A DNA stretch of 5,243 nucleotides from Bacteroidales bacterium. GTDB lineage: Bacteria; Bacteroidota; Bacteroidia; Bacteroidales; ML635J-15. The DNA lies in assembly GCA_028696755.1 (NCBI GenBank), contig JAQVGK010000284.1:1-5243 (forward strand), read 5' to 3'. This document shows, in pieces, positions 1 through 5,243 of this stretch (positions within the stretch are counted from its first letter, which is position 1; each line of letters opens with the position of its first letter). Below the pieces are notes generated by a model, which made no database searches, was not told the DNA's origin, and saw nothing but the letters and a program-made list of their open reading frames with translations. A program made the translations under genes and the position numbers.

Positions 1-5
1 ACTTT

Positions 6-57
6 ACTTACCAAACCCTGTTTAAAATACTTATAAACAGTGGTTTGGTGAGTTTTT
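6..57 (+). terminator. Probable rho-independent terminator of an upstream gene
   Basis: A long imperfect inverted repeat pairs 6-24 with 34-53. The core arms are CCAAACC-CTGTTTA (11-24) and TAAACAG-T-GGTTTGG (34-48), with one bulged T at 41 and a 9-base A/T loop at 25-33. The outer extension ACTTA/TGAGT adds five pairs, one a T9-G50 wobble that pairs in RNA only when the + strand is transcribed. A run of five T (53-57) follows, as expected for an intrinsic terminator acting on a rightward gene left of the window. It could instead be a mobile-element end or a bidirectional terminator. Confidence 0.65.
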
Positions 58-64
58 ATAACAA

Positions 65-72
65 TTAGTTTG
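65..72 (+). promoter_or_regulatory. Possible -7 box ahead of the propeller gene
   Basis: TTAGTTTG differs at one base from the Bacteroidota -7 consensus TAnnTTTG. A TTTG at 44-47, inside the hairpin arm, would be the -33 box with a 17-bp spacer, slightly short for this promoter type. If real, transcription would begin near 79 and leave a leader of about 60 bases before the ATG at 137. Such matches are common in AT-rich DNA. Confidence 0.22.
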
Positions 73-136
73 CGGATTTAAGGTAACAACTCAATTTTCT
101 TATTCAACTTCCGATATAGTATTTTCTATTGTTGGC

Positions 137-952
137 ATGATAAGCGGTTATTTCACTGGATTCTATTTTTATTCACAAGGGACATACACTAAGGTTTTTA
201 CAACTGGATCTGATTTATATTATGATTCGGGTAAGCTATTTTTTGCAACTGCCGACAGTATTTTCTGTGTGAATTCATCGACTGGAACACGGATTTGGCA
301 AAATCCTTTGCCGAAAAGTGGAACTAGGATAACTAGAATGCTAATCAGAGAAGATAAAGTTTATCTCGTAAATATGGGTTTTGGAGGCGACTTAAGTAAA
401 AAACTAGAAATTTGTCCTGCATATATCGCTGAATATGATAAAACCACAGGTAAGTATTTGCGCAGTTTTAGTTTCGAAGAAGAGAATACTTATTTTAGAA
501 ATTTTATAGTAAATGGGCACAATCTTTTATTTAGATCAAGAACAGATTTTCTTCTTTTATCGCTTAACGATATGCAAATCGCAGCTAGTTTGCCAATATC
601 GAGACCTGATGAAAGTAATGTTGAGTTATCAACCAATCTGTATTATTTCGACGATACTGCACTAATATTTAAACCAATTCCCGATAATTCTTTTATTATT
701 GATAATGCAGATGGACTTGTACAAGTCTTTGACAGTAATTTGTTACACACTTTTGATTTGCATAAAAATAAAGTCACTAAACCGACTGTAATACGAGACG
801 ATTTTACTGTTTTTCAGACAGGTAATGATATTCATATTGTAAGCAAAAACGGCGAATTGATTTCAAGTTTTTATGAATCAGAATTTATTATGCTGAGTGG
901 CAATCAACTTTATTTTAGAAATGGTAAAACTGTGTTTTTGTTTTCCATTTAG
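137..952 (+). CDS. Beta-propeller-like protein of unknown function, 5' end uncertain
   Basis: I do not recognise a named family. The 271-residue product has the rhythm of a PQQ/WD-type beta-propeller: repeated strands of the form 'xVYLVN...iaeYDKTTGKyLrSF'. Rough blades lie at residues 24-57 (with SIFCVNSSTGTRIW), 63-112, 122-154, 168-207, 215-247 and a last half-blade at 248-271. Repeats of the type 'D..TG..lW/S' are characteristic of propellers that present a ligand or protein surface. No signal peptide, membrane segment or lipobox is visible, so the product as read would be cytoplasmic. The ATG at 137 is the only standard start; the frame is open from 62 and the 25 extra codons also read like propeller strands. 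The final blade is incomplete and would need an N-terminal strand to close. The protein may therefore be shortened at its start. Function cannot be assigned. Confidence 0.62.
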   Translation: MISGYFTGFYFYSQGTYTKVFTTGSDLYYDSGKLFFATADSIFCVNSSTGTRIWQNPLPKSGTRITRMLIREDKVYLVNMGFGGDLSKKLEICPAYIAEYDKTTGKYLRSFSFEEENTYFRNFIVNGHNLLFRSRTDFLLLSLNDMQIAASLPISRPDESNVELSTNLYYFDDTALIFKPIPDNSFIIDNADGLVQVFDSNLLHTFDLHKNKVTKPTVIRDDFTVFQTGNDIHIVSKNGELISSFYESEFIMLSGNQLYFRNGKTVFLFSI

Positions 953-1027
953 AAAATGTAGTTAAATCATAAGTAGACTTTCAACTTTTTATTTTAAACA
1001 GAAACGATAATTTACGTCACGATTTTG

Positions 1028-1067
1028 TAATTTCTGGTAATTTCTGGTAATAACTGGTAATAACTTT
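1028..1067. repeat. 10-bp direct tandem repeat, four units
   Basis: Four consecutive 10-base units are visible: TAATTTCTGG (1028-1037), TAATTTCTGG (1038-1047), TAATAACTGG (1048-1057) and TAATAACTTT (1058-1067). Units 1 and 2 are identical; unit 3 differs at three bases; unit 4 is degraded at its end. The period matches about one turn of the DNA helix, so a protein binding each unit would sit on one face. The array lies in the spacer between the propeller gene and the metal transporter. It could be an operator-like array or a replication-slippage tract; nothing decides between them. Confidence 0.8.
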
Positions 1068-1101
1068 TCCATCTATAAATAATCCAAGATTTTTTTATTA
1101 T

Positions 1102-1182
1102 CTATTTTTGCCGCAAAAGTTCAGCACGATACTGTGCAGAGTCGAATTTCACTTCAAAGAGCTTATTAAAATAATTTTTAAC
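1102..1182 (-). pseudogene. Possible relic C-terminus of a lost minus-strand gene
   Basis: On the minus strand, 26 sense codons ending in TAG at 1104-1102 encode a peptide that ends FDSAQYRAELLRQK. This looks far more like a genuine protein tail (charged amphipathic helix, mixed composition) than translated AT-rich spacer, and the block is visibly richer in G and C than the DNA on either side. An in-frame stop lies just upstream (1185-1183) and there is no ATG, only an internal GTG, so it cannot be an intact gene of normal size. I read it as the surviving 3' end of a decayed or deleted gene. The family is not recognised, and chance cannot be excluded for so short a stretch. Confidence 0.3.
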
Positions 1183-1237
1183 TTACTAAATGGATGTAAA
1201 GTTTAGTGAATATTGTAAATTTTAATAAAACTTAAAA

Positions 1238-2101
1238 ATGGAAAGCGCAAACAAAGAAAAGAACAGAGTTGCAGGAGTATCAGTCGTTGCTGCAATTTTT
1301 TTAACTGGTATTAAATTGGTTATTGGGGTACTAACAGGGAGTTTAGGCATTTTGTCGGAAGCATTACATTCTGCTCTTGATTTAGTGGCTGCGGCAATTA
1401 CTTGGATTGCTGTAAGAGTGTCGGATAAACCAGCTGATGATAATCATCAATTTGGGCATGGCAAGATCGAAAACCTTTCTGCTTTAATAGAAACATTACT
1501 TTTGCTTGTAACTTGTGTATGGATTATTTACGAAGCAATTAACAGACTTGTTACTGGCAATACTCATATCGAAGTAAACATTTGGAGCTATATAGTGGTG
1601 ATTACTGCCATAATTGTAGATATTTCCCGTTCAAGAGCCCTGATGAAAGTTGCAAAAAAATATAATAGTCAGGCTCTCGAAGCTGATGCATTGCACTTTT
1701 CGACCGATGTCTGGAGTTCATTGGTGGTGCTTGGTGGATTAATTTGTGCTAATTTTGGAATTTTTATCGCTGATAGCATTGCAGCTCTAGTGGTTGCACT
1801 AATAGTTATATATGTTTGCTACAAACTTGGAAAGCGTGCAATAAATGTTCTTTTAGATACCGTTCCAGCCGAGACTTACCACAAAATAAAGAAAATTCTT
1901 GATGGTATAACTGAGATAGAACATTACCACGATCTTAAAGTAAGGGCAGGAGGGGCTGAAATATTTACTGAGTTAAATATACATGTAAAGCCCGACATGG
2001 ATATTAGGCAGTCTCACGACATAGCAACAATGATCGAAAACAAAATTCAGTCAGAAATTACACGTTGCCACGTTCATGTGCATATCGAACCCAATGATTA
2101 A
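1238..2101 (+). CDS. Cation diffusion facilitator (CDF) family metal exporter, probably zinc
   Basis: An inner-membrane divalent-cation/proton antiporter of the CDF family that removes Zn2+ (possibly Fe2+, Cd2+ or Co2+) from the cytoplasm. At 287 residues it is full length. Six membrane segments fall near residues 13-33, 38-60, 80-101, 115-131, 154-172 and 175-196. The transport site is visible as H44-x3-D48 in segment 2 (LHSALD) and H153-x3-D157 in segment 5 (HFSTD). The signature DDNHQFGHGK (67-76) supplies D67, H70 and H74, matching the second site of E. coli FieF/YiiP (D68, H71, H75). The cytoplasmic ferredoxin-like C-terminal domain carries H231, H249, H260, H282 and E284, matching the dimer-interface metal site. 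FieF has Asp at the first position; His there is the pattern usual for zinc-selective members. The ATG at 1238 is the first after an in-frame stop at 1226-1228; it has an A-rich leader and no Shine-Dalgarno. It stands alone, converging on hisS with one base between stops. The family call is firm and the substrate is inferred. Confidence 0.95.
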   Translation: MESANKEKNRVAGVSVVAAIFLTGIKLVIGVLTGSLGILSEALHSALDLVAAAITWIAVRVSDKPADDNHQFGHGKIENLSALIETLLLLVTCVWIIYEAINRLVTGNTHIEVNIWSYIVVITAIIVDISRSRALMKVAKKYNSQALEADALHFSTDVWSSLVVLGGLICANFGIFIADSIAALVVALIVIYVCYKLGKRAINVLLDTVPAETYHKIKKILDGITEIEHYHDLKVRAGGAEIFTELNIHVKPDMDIRQSHDIATMIENKIQSEITRCHVHVHIEPND

Positions 2102-2102
2102 A

Positions 2103-3467
2103 TTACTTGGTAATATAATTGGCAATTTCGGAAAACGGAATCTTGTATTGATTACCTAAATTCATGTTTTTGAGGGTGATTAGTTGCTCTTTTATTTCTG
2201 TTTCACCTATTATTGCAACGTAATTTATCTTTTTATTATTGGCGTATTTAAATTGTTTGTCGAGCTTTGTATTATCGGGATAAACCTCACAGCTAATTCC
2301 ATTTTCGCGAAGTTGTTTTGCCAGTTTAATACAGGTTGCTTCTTCGATTTTGCCAAAGTTTACAAAAAGTAACCGTACAGGATTTGATATTTCTGCGGGA
2401 AATTTATCCAGTGCAAGCAAAACATCATAAATTCGGTCGGCACCAAATGAAATACCTACACCCGAAACATCTTTTAATCCAAAAATTCCAGTTAAATCGT
2501 CGTAACGTCCACCACCACAGATGCTGCCAATTTGTACATCATTTGCCTTAACCTCAAAAATTGCTCCTGTGTAGTAATTTAGTCCGCGGGCAAGACTAAT
2601 GTCGAGCTCGGTTTTTATGTTTAATGGTAAAATATCGAGATAATTGAAAACTGTTTTAAGTTCTTCAATCCCTTTTAATCCTGTTGTGCTATCAGCTAAG
2701 AGTTCTTCTAAAAAAGTCAGAGTCCCTGCAGTATCACGTTTGTTTTCGAGAACAGGAATAAGCTTTTCGATAGCACTTTCGGACAGCTGTTTTTCTCTTA
2801 GCTCCTGGCAAACTTTTTCGATTCCAATTTTATCAATTTTGTCGATTGCAACAGTTATTGCCATAAATTTATCGGGCTCGCCAATAGCTTCGGCAATTCC
2901 TGCAAGTACTTTGCGATTATTTATTTTTAAAGTTACTCCAATACCAAGTTTAGCAAACACTTCGTCAACGATTTGCATTAATTCAAATTCGTTTAACAAA
3001 GAGTTTGAACCAATCACATCCACATCGCACTGATAAAATTCGCGGTAACGGCCTTTTTGTGGTTTGTCGGCACGCCACACTGGCTGAATCTGGTATCTTT
3101 TAAAGGGAAAACTAATTTCGTTTCGGTTCTGAACAACAAATCTTGCAAATGGAACAGTTAGATCGTAGCGAAGGCCTTTTTCCGAAATTTTGCTAGTAAG
3201 TTTCGATAATTGTTCATTATTTAAATCATTGGCAACAATGTCTTTTGCGTAATCACCCGAATTTAGGATTTTAAACAAAAGTTTATCCCCTTCTTCTCCA
3301 TATTTTCCTAGCAAGGTCGAAAGGTTTTCCATAGCTGGGGTTTCGATAGGAGAGAAGCCATATTTTTTAAATACCGATTCGATATTATCGAAAATATAGT
3401 TGCGGCGCATCATTTCGGTTGGACCAAAATCGCGCGTTCCTTTTGGTATTGATGTTTGCTGAGCCAT
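2103..3467 (-). CDS. hisS: Histidine--tRNA ligase (HisRS)
   Basis: A class II aminoacyl-tRNA synthetase that activates histidine with ATP and charges tRNA-His in the cytoplasm; essential. At 454 residues it is somewhat longer than E. coli HisRS (424). The N-terminus PKGTRDF (8-14) is typical. Motif 1 covers about 22-47. [11 protein letters not shown] (99-109) lines the active site. Motif 2 runs about 124-149 with R132 and the flexible [10 protein letters not shown] loop. The HisRS-specific histidine motif [10 protein letters not shown] (292-301) carries catalytic R294, followed by [11 protein letters not shown] (315-325). Motif 3 is [10 protein letters not shown] (337-346). The anticodon-binding domain spans about 364-454. 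Extra residues at about 75-97 resemble the insert seen in Bacteroidota HisRS. No key residue is missing, so it should be active. It starts three bases after the upstream ychF-like stop and in the same frame, which suggests one transcript and coupled translation. Its stop faces the transporter's stop one base away, leaving no room for a terminator between the genes. Confidence 0.98.
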   Translation of the reverse strand: MAQQTSIPKGTRDFGPTEMMRRNYIFDNIESVFKKYGFSPIETPAMENLSTLLGKYGEEGDKLLFKILNSGDYAKDIVANDLNNEQLSKLTSKISEKGLRYDLTVPFARFVVQNRNEISFPFKRYQIQPVWRADKPQKGRYREFYQCDVDVIGSNSLLNEFELMQIVDEVFAKLGIGVTLKINNRKVLAGIAEAIGEPDKFMAITVAIDKIDKIGIEKVCQELREKQLSESAIEKLIPVLENKRDTAGTLTFLEELLADSTTGLKGIEELKTVFNYLDILPLNIKTELDISLARGLNYYTGAIFEVKANDVQIGSICGGGRYDDLTGIFGLKDVSGVGISFGADRIYDVLLALDKFPAEISNPVRLLFVNFGKIEEATCIKLAKQLRENGISCEVYPDNTKLDKQFKYANNKKINYVAIIGETEIKEQLITLKNMNLGNQYKIPFSEIANYITK

Positions 3468-3470
3468 TTT

Positions 3471-4568
3471 TTAAACGTTAAATCTAATGTGCATGATGTC
3501 ACCGTCTTCAACAACATAAGTTTTACCTTCGACGTGAAATTTACCAGCATTTTTAACTGCATTTTCGGAACCAAGGCTGATAAAATCTTCATATTTCATA
3601 ACTTCGGCACGAATAAAACCACGCTGTAGATCGGAATGTATAACACCAGAAGCTTCGGGAGCAGTCATTCCTTTTTTTATCGTCCATGCCTTTATTTCTT
3701 TAGGACCAACTGTGAAAAACGAATGCAAATTAAGCAAATCATAAGCAGCACGGATAATTGTATTTACGCTTGGTTCAGAAAGACCATAGTCGGTTAAGAA
3801 TTCCTGCTTTTCTTCATCAGTTTCTAAATCTGCAATGTCGGACTCTAATGCTGCTGCAACAGTTAAAATTTTCACATCACGGTCGGTAATATATTCCTTA
3901 ACAGCTTCAACATATTTATTTCCAGTGAGAACCGAAGCTTCGTCAACATTACAAACAAACATTACTGGTTTAGCAGTTAATAATGATAGATCGGCAATAT
4001 ATTTTTTATCTTCTTCCTTAACAGGCGCAGTTCTGGCATTCATCATGTTTTCGAGATGATCCTGATAAACTTTAAGTACTTCGATCGCAGCTTTTGCTTC
4101 TTTATCACCAACTTTTACCAGCTTTTCCATTCTGGCAATTTTTTTATTTACCGATTCGATATCTTTTACCTGAAGCTCTAAATCGATAGTTTCTATATCA
4201 CGAACTGGATTTACCGAACCATCAATATGTGGGAGATTGTCATCATCGAAACATCTTAAAACATGAATTAAAGCATCAGCGTTTCGGATGTCGGCTAAAA
4301 ATTGATTTCCCACACCTTCACCGTTGCTCGAGCCTTTTGTAAGGCCAGGAATATCAATAATATCAACAGTTGCTGCAACAAGCTTCTCGGTTTTCTGAAA
4401 TTTTTCGAGTTCTTTTAAACGAGCATCAGGTACATTAATAACCCCGATATTTGACTTATTACTGGCAAAGGCAAAGCTTGTGGTCTCTGCTTTTGTGTTC
4501 GACATACAGTTAAATACGGTAGTTTTACCGCAATTCGCTATCCCAATAATTCCACAATGTAAACCCAT
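3471..4568 (-). CDS. ychF: Divergent YchF/Obg-family ATPase (YchF C-terminal/TGS domain)
   Basis: A TRAFAC-class P-loop NTPase of the YchF family, ribosome-associated and, in characterised members, ATP- rather than GTP-specific. At 365 residues it aligns almost without gaps to E. coli YchF (363). G1 is GIANCGKTT (9-17) with K15. G3 is DIPGL (72-76), with hydrophobic L76 in place of a catalytic glutamine, as in all HAS-type enzymes. GEGVGNQFLADIR (83-95) and HVLRCFDDDN (102-111) are classic. NVDE (207-210) is the non-canonical G4 that gives ATP preference. A coiled-coil-like insert spans about 130-180, and the TGS/DUF933 C-terminal domain covers about 281-365 (FFTVGPKEIKAWT, GVIHSDLQRGFIRAEV, EDGDIMHIRFNV). 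The odd part is the switch I region: the usual FPFCTIEPN reads FAFASNKSN (32-40), so Cys35 and the TIEP residues are gone, and G1 has A11, C13 and T16 for P, V and S. It may be a paralog with altered nucleotide handling rather than the only YchF. The ATG at 4568 is the first after an in-frame stop at 4586-4584. It leads hisS in a likely operon. Confidence 0.93.
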   Translation of the reverse strand: MGLHCGIIGIANCGKTTVFNCMSNTKAETTSFAFASNKSNIGVINVPDARLKELEKFQKTEKLVAATVDIIDIPGLTKGSSNGEGVGNQFLADIRNADALIHVLRCFDDDNLPHIDGSVNPVRDIETIDLELQVKDIESVNKKIARMEKLVKVGDKEAKAAIEVLKVYQDHLENMMNARTAPVKEEDKKYIADLSLLTAKPVMFVCNVDEASVLTGNKYVEAVKEYITDRDVKILTVAAALESDIADLETDEEKQEFLTDYGLSEPSVNTIIRAAYDLLNLHSFFTVGPKEIKAWTIKKGMTAPEASGVIHSDLQRGFIRAEVMKYEDFISLGSENAVKNAGKFHVEGKTYVVEDGDIMHIRFNV

Positions 4569-4591
4569 TTTTGTTTTTATTAATTAAAGTG

Positions 4592-4599
4592 CAAAAATA
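4592..4599 (-). promoter_or_regulatory. Probable -7 box of the ychF-hisS operon
   Basis: Read on the minus strand, this is TATTTTTG, an exact match to the Bacteroidota primary sigma -7 consensus TAnnTTTG. It ends 24 bases before the ATG at 4568, which would give a short leader of about 17 bases. No clear TTTG -33 box sits at the usual distance upstream. The downstream leader is A/T-rich without a Shine-Dalgarno, as normal in this phylum. Confidence 0.42.
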
Positions 4600-4678
4600 A
4601 ACAAAAAAATGGAAACTTTTAACAGGGTCATTTTACTAAATACGACGATATATTTTTATTTTTAATGTATTTATAAAG

Positions 4679-4705
4679 TAATGTACATTAATGTGCTATA
4701 TAGCA
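4679..4705. promoter_or_regulatory. Cluster of overlapping perfect palindromes, operator-like
   Basis: Three perfect dyads abut or overlap: TAATGTACATTA (4679-4690), ACATTAATGT (4685-4694) and TGCTATATAGCA (4694-4705). The half-site TAATGT or its complement ACATTA occurs at 4663, 4679, 4685, 4689 and 4725. The cluster lies in the spacer between the divergent ychF-like gene and the secreted-protein gene, upstream of a -7-like box at 4729. This layout would suit a dimeric repressor or activator site. AT-rich spacer makes palindromes easier to obtain by chance, so the role is inferred. Confidence 0.35.
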
Positions 4706-4728
4706 TTTTATTTTATCGTTGTAAACAT

Positions 4729-4736
4729 TAAATTTG
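4729..4736 (+). promoter_or_regulatory. Possible -7 box for the secreted-protein gene
   Basis: TAAATTTG is an exact match to TAnnTTTG. It lies about 66 bases before the ATG at 4803, implying a leader of roughly 60 bases. No TTTG is present at the -33 distance, where the sequence is CATTTTATTTT. A second near-match, TAATATTTG at 4745-4753, has one base too many between its halves. Confidence 0.3.
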
Positions 4737-4802
4737 GTATTATTTTAATATTTGTCTTTATTAGTATTTTTACATATTTAATTTTAATTTAAAATATATT
4801 TT

Positions 4803-5243
4803 ATGATCATTTTAAAAATAAAAGAATGCGTTATTTTTTGTTTTGTTTTTCTTTGGTTTGTTAGTATTGGTAATGGACAATTGTTAACATCTACAGCAAA
4901 AGACTTATATGTTTTATCTAATAATTATGCACAGACTAATTGGAATTCAAATGCGAAGATTGTATCAATTGAAACTGCAAATGTTTATGCTGATGGTAAA
5001 AGTGAGAGTTGGACTTATAGAAATAATGTATTGGGAAATCAAGGGGATTATTTAGTTGTTGGCTGGTACAATGCCGTGTCGGGATTGCCACAATTTACAG
5101 GAAATTTGAACATGTCGTATCCTGGAATGTATTACTCTCAGCTAGAATTAACAATTTTGGATTCTGATCAAGCAATTTCTATTGCAGAAGAAAATGGGGG
5201 GAGTTGGATTCGGGAAAACTATTCGAGCGTTACTTGTTTTGCA
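4803..5243 (+). CDS. Exported protein of unknown function, 3' end beyond the window
   Basis: An open frame of 147 codons runs from the ATG at 4803 to the right edge without a stop, so only the N-terminal part is visible. Residues 1-25 form a clear Sec signal peptide: lysines at 5 and 7, a hydrophobic core CVIFCFVFLWFV (9-20) and a likely cleavage after GNG before Q26. There is no lipobox cysteine, so it should be periplasmic, outer-surface or secreted. The mature part is rich in Ser, Asn, Tyr and Gly, with WNSNAKIVSIETANVYADGK (47-66) and DSDQAISIAEENGG (120-133). The latter resembles the helix-plus-glycine pattern of PepSY-type domains found in exported Bacteroidota proteins, but I hold that loosely. 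A type IX secretion C-terminal domain, if present, would lie outside the window. There is no Shine-Dalgarno; the leader is A/T only. Confidence 0.8.
   Translation, partial: MIILKIKECVIFCFVFLWFVSIGNGQLLTSTAKDLYVLSNNYAQTNWNSNAKIVSIETANVYADGKSESWTYRNNVLGNQGDYLVVGWYNAVSGLPQFTGNLNMSYPGMYYSQLELTILDSDQAISIAEENGGSWIRENYSSVTCFA

Noticed and set aside
953..1000. Terminator for the propeller gene
   Set aside because: Only a 4-bp AAGT/ACTT stem precedes the T-run near 984-993, too weak to call.
1103..1110. TATTTTTG as a promoter for the metal transporter
   Set aside because: It matches the -7 consensus, but there is no TTTG at -33, it overlaps the apparent end of the relic minus-strand tail, and it would imply a leader of about 120 bases.
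1125..1157. TCGAATTTCACTT with flanking GCAC/GTGC as a tRNA T-arm relic
   Set aside because: No acceptor, anticodon or D-arm can be paired around it; only a 4-bp stem is present.
1191..1226. 11-codon peptide on the + strand just ahead of the transporter (ATG GAT GTA ... TAA)
   Set aside because: It is too short, has no start signal, and shows no sign of a leader peptide such as metal-binding or repeated codons.
2184..3033. Open frames on the + strand at 2184-2372, 2336-2551 and 2644-3033
   Set aside because: They lie entirely antisense within hisS, whose motifs are continuous across the region; their translations have low-complexity, Ser/Ile/Phe-rich composition and no recognisable domain.
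3410..3592. 60-codon minus-strand frame spanning the ychF-hisS junction
   Set aside because: It is out of frame with both genes, each of which has an intact, recognisable end or start there.
3835..4059. 74-codon + strand open frame
   Set aside because: It is antisense to the middle of the ychF-like ATPase (including the NVDE region) and shows no protein-like features.

Overview
The window reads as ordinary chromosome from an AT-rich member of the Bacteroidota. The evidence is inferential. No start codon is preceded by a convincing Shine-Dalgarno sequence, and leaders are A/T-rich instead. Exact copies of the Bacteroidota -7 box TAnnTTTG sit ahead of two genes. The HisRS and YchF sequences also look like those of this phylum. 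No mobile element, CRISPR array, rRNA or tRNA was found.

Layout, left to right. Positions 6-57 hold a strong hairpin plus T-run, probably the terminator of a gene left of the window. Positions 137-952 (+) encode a beta-propeller-like protein of unknown function; its reading frame stays open and protein-like for 25 codons ahead of the only ATG, so its 5' end is doubtful. The spacer 953-1237 contains a four-copy 10-bp tandem repeat and, on the minus strand, what looks like the relic C-terminus of a lost gene. Positions 1238-2101 (+) encode a cation diffusion facilitator metal exporter. It converges on a minus-strand pair read in the order ychF-like ATPase (4568-3471), then histidyl-tRNA synthetase hisS (3467-2103). 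The facing stop codons of the transporter and hisS are one base apart. The divergent spacer 4569-4802 holds the probable ychF promoter and a cluster of overlapping perfect palindromes. From 4803 (+) an exported protein begins and runs off the right edge.

The ychF-hisS pair is tightly spaced (3 bp) and probably one translation-related operon: a ribosome-associated ATPase followed by a tRNA-charging enzyme. The transporter, the propeller and the secreted protein have no evident functional link to it. The best candidate for something unusual is the YchF-family ATPase. It keeps its P-loop, G3, NVDE and C-terminal TGS regions, but has lost the near-invariant FPFCTIEPN signature, including the redox-sensitive cysteine at position 35. 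I see no convincing undescribed multi-gene system in this window.
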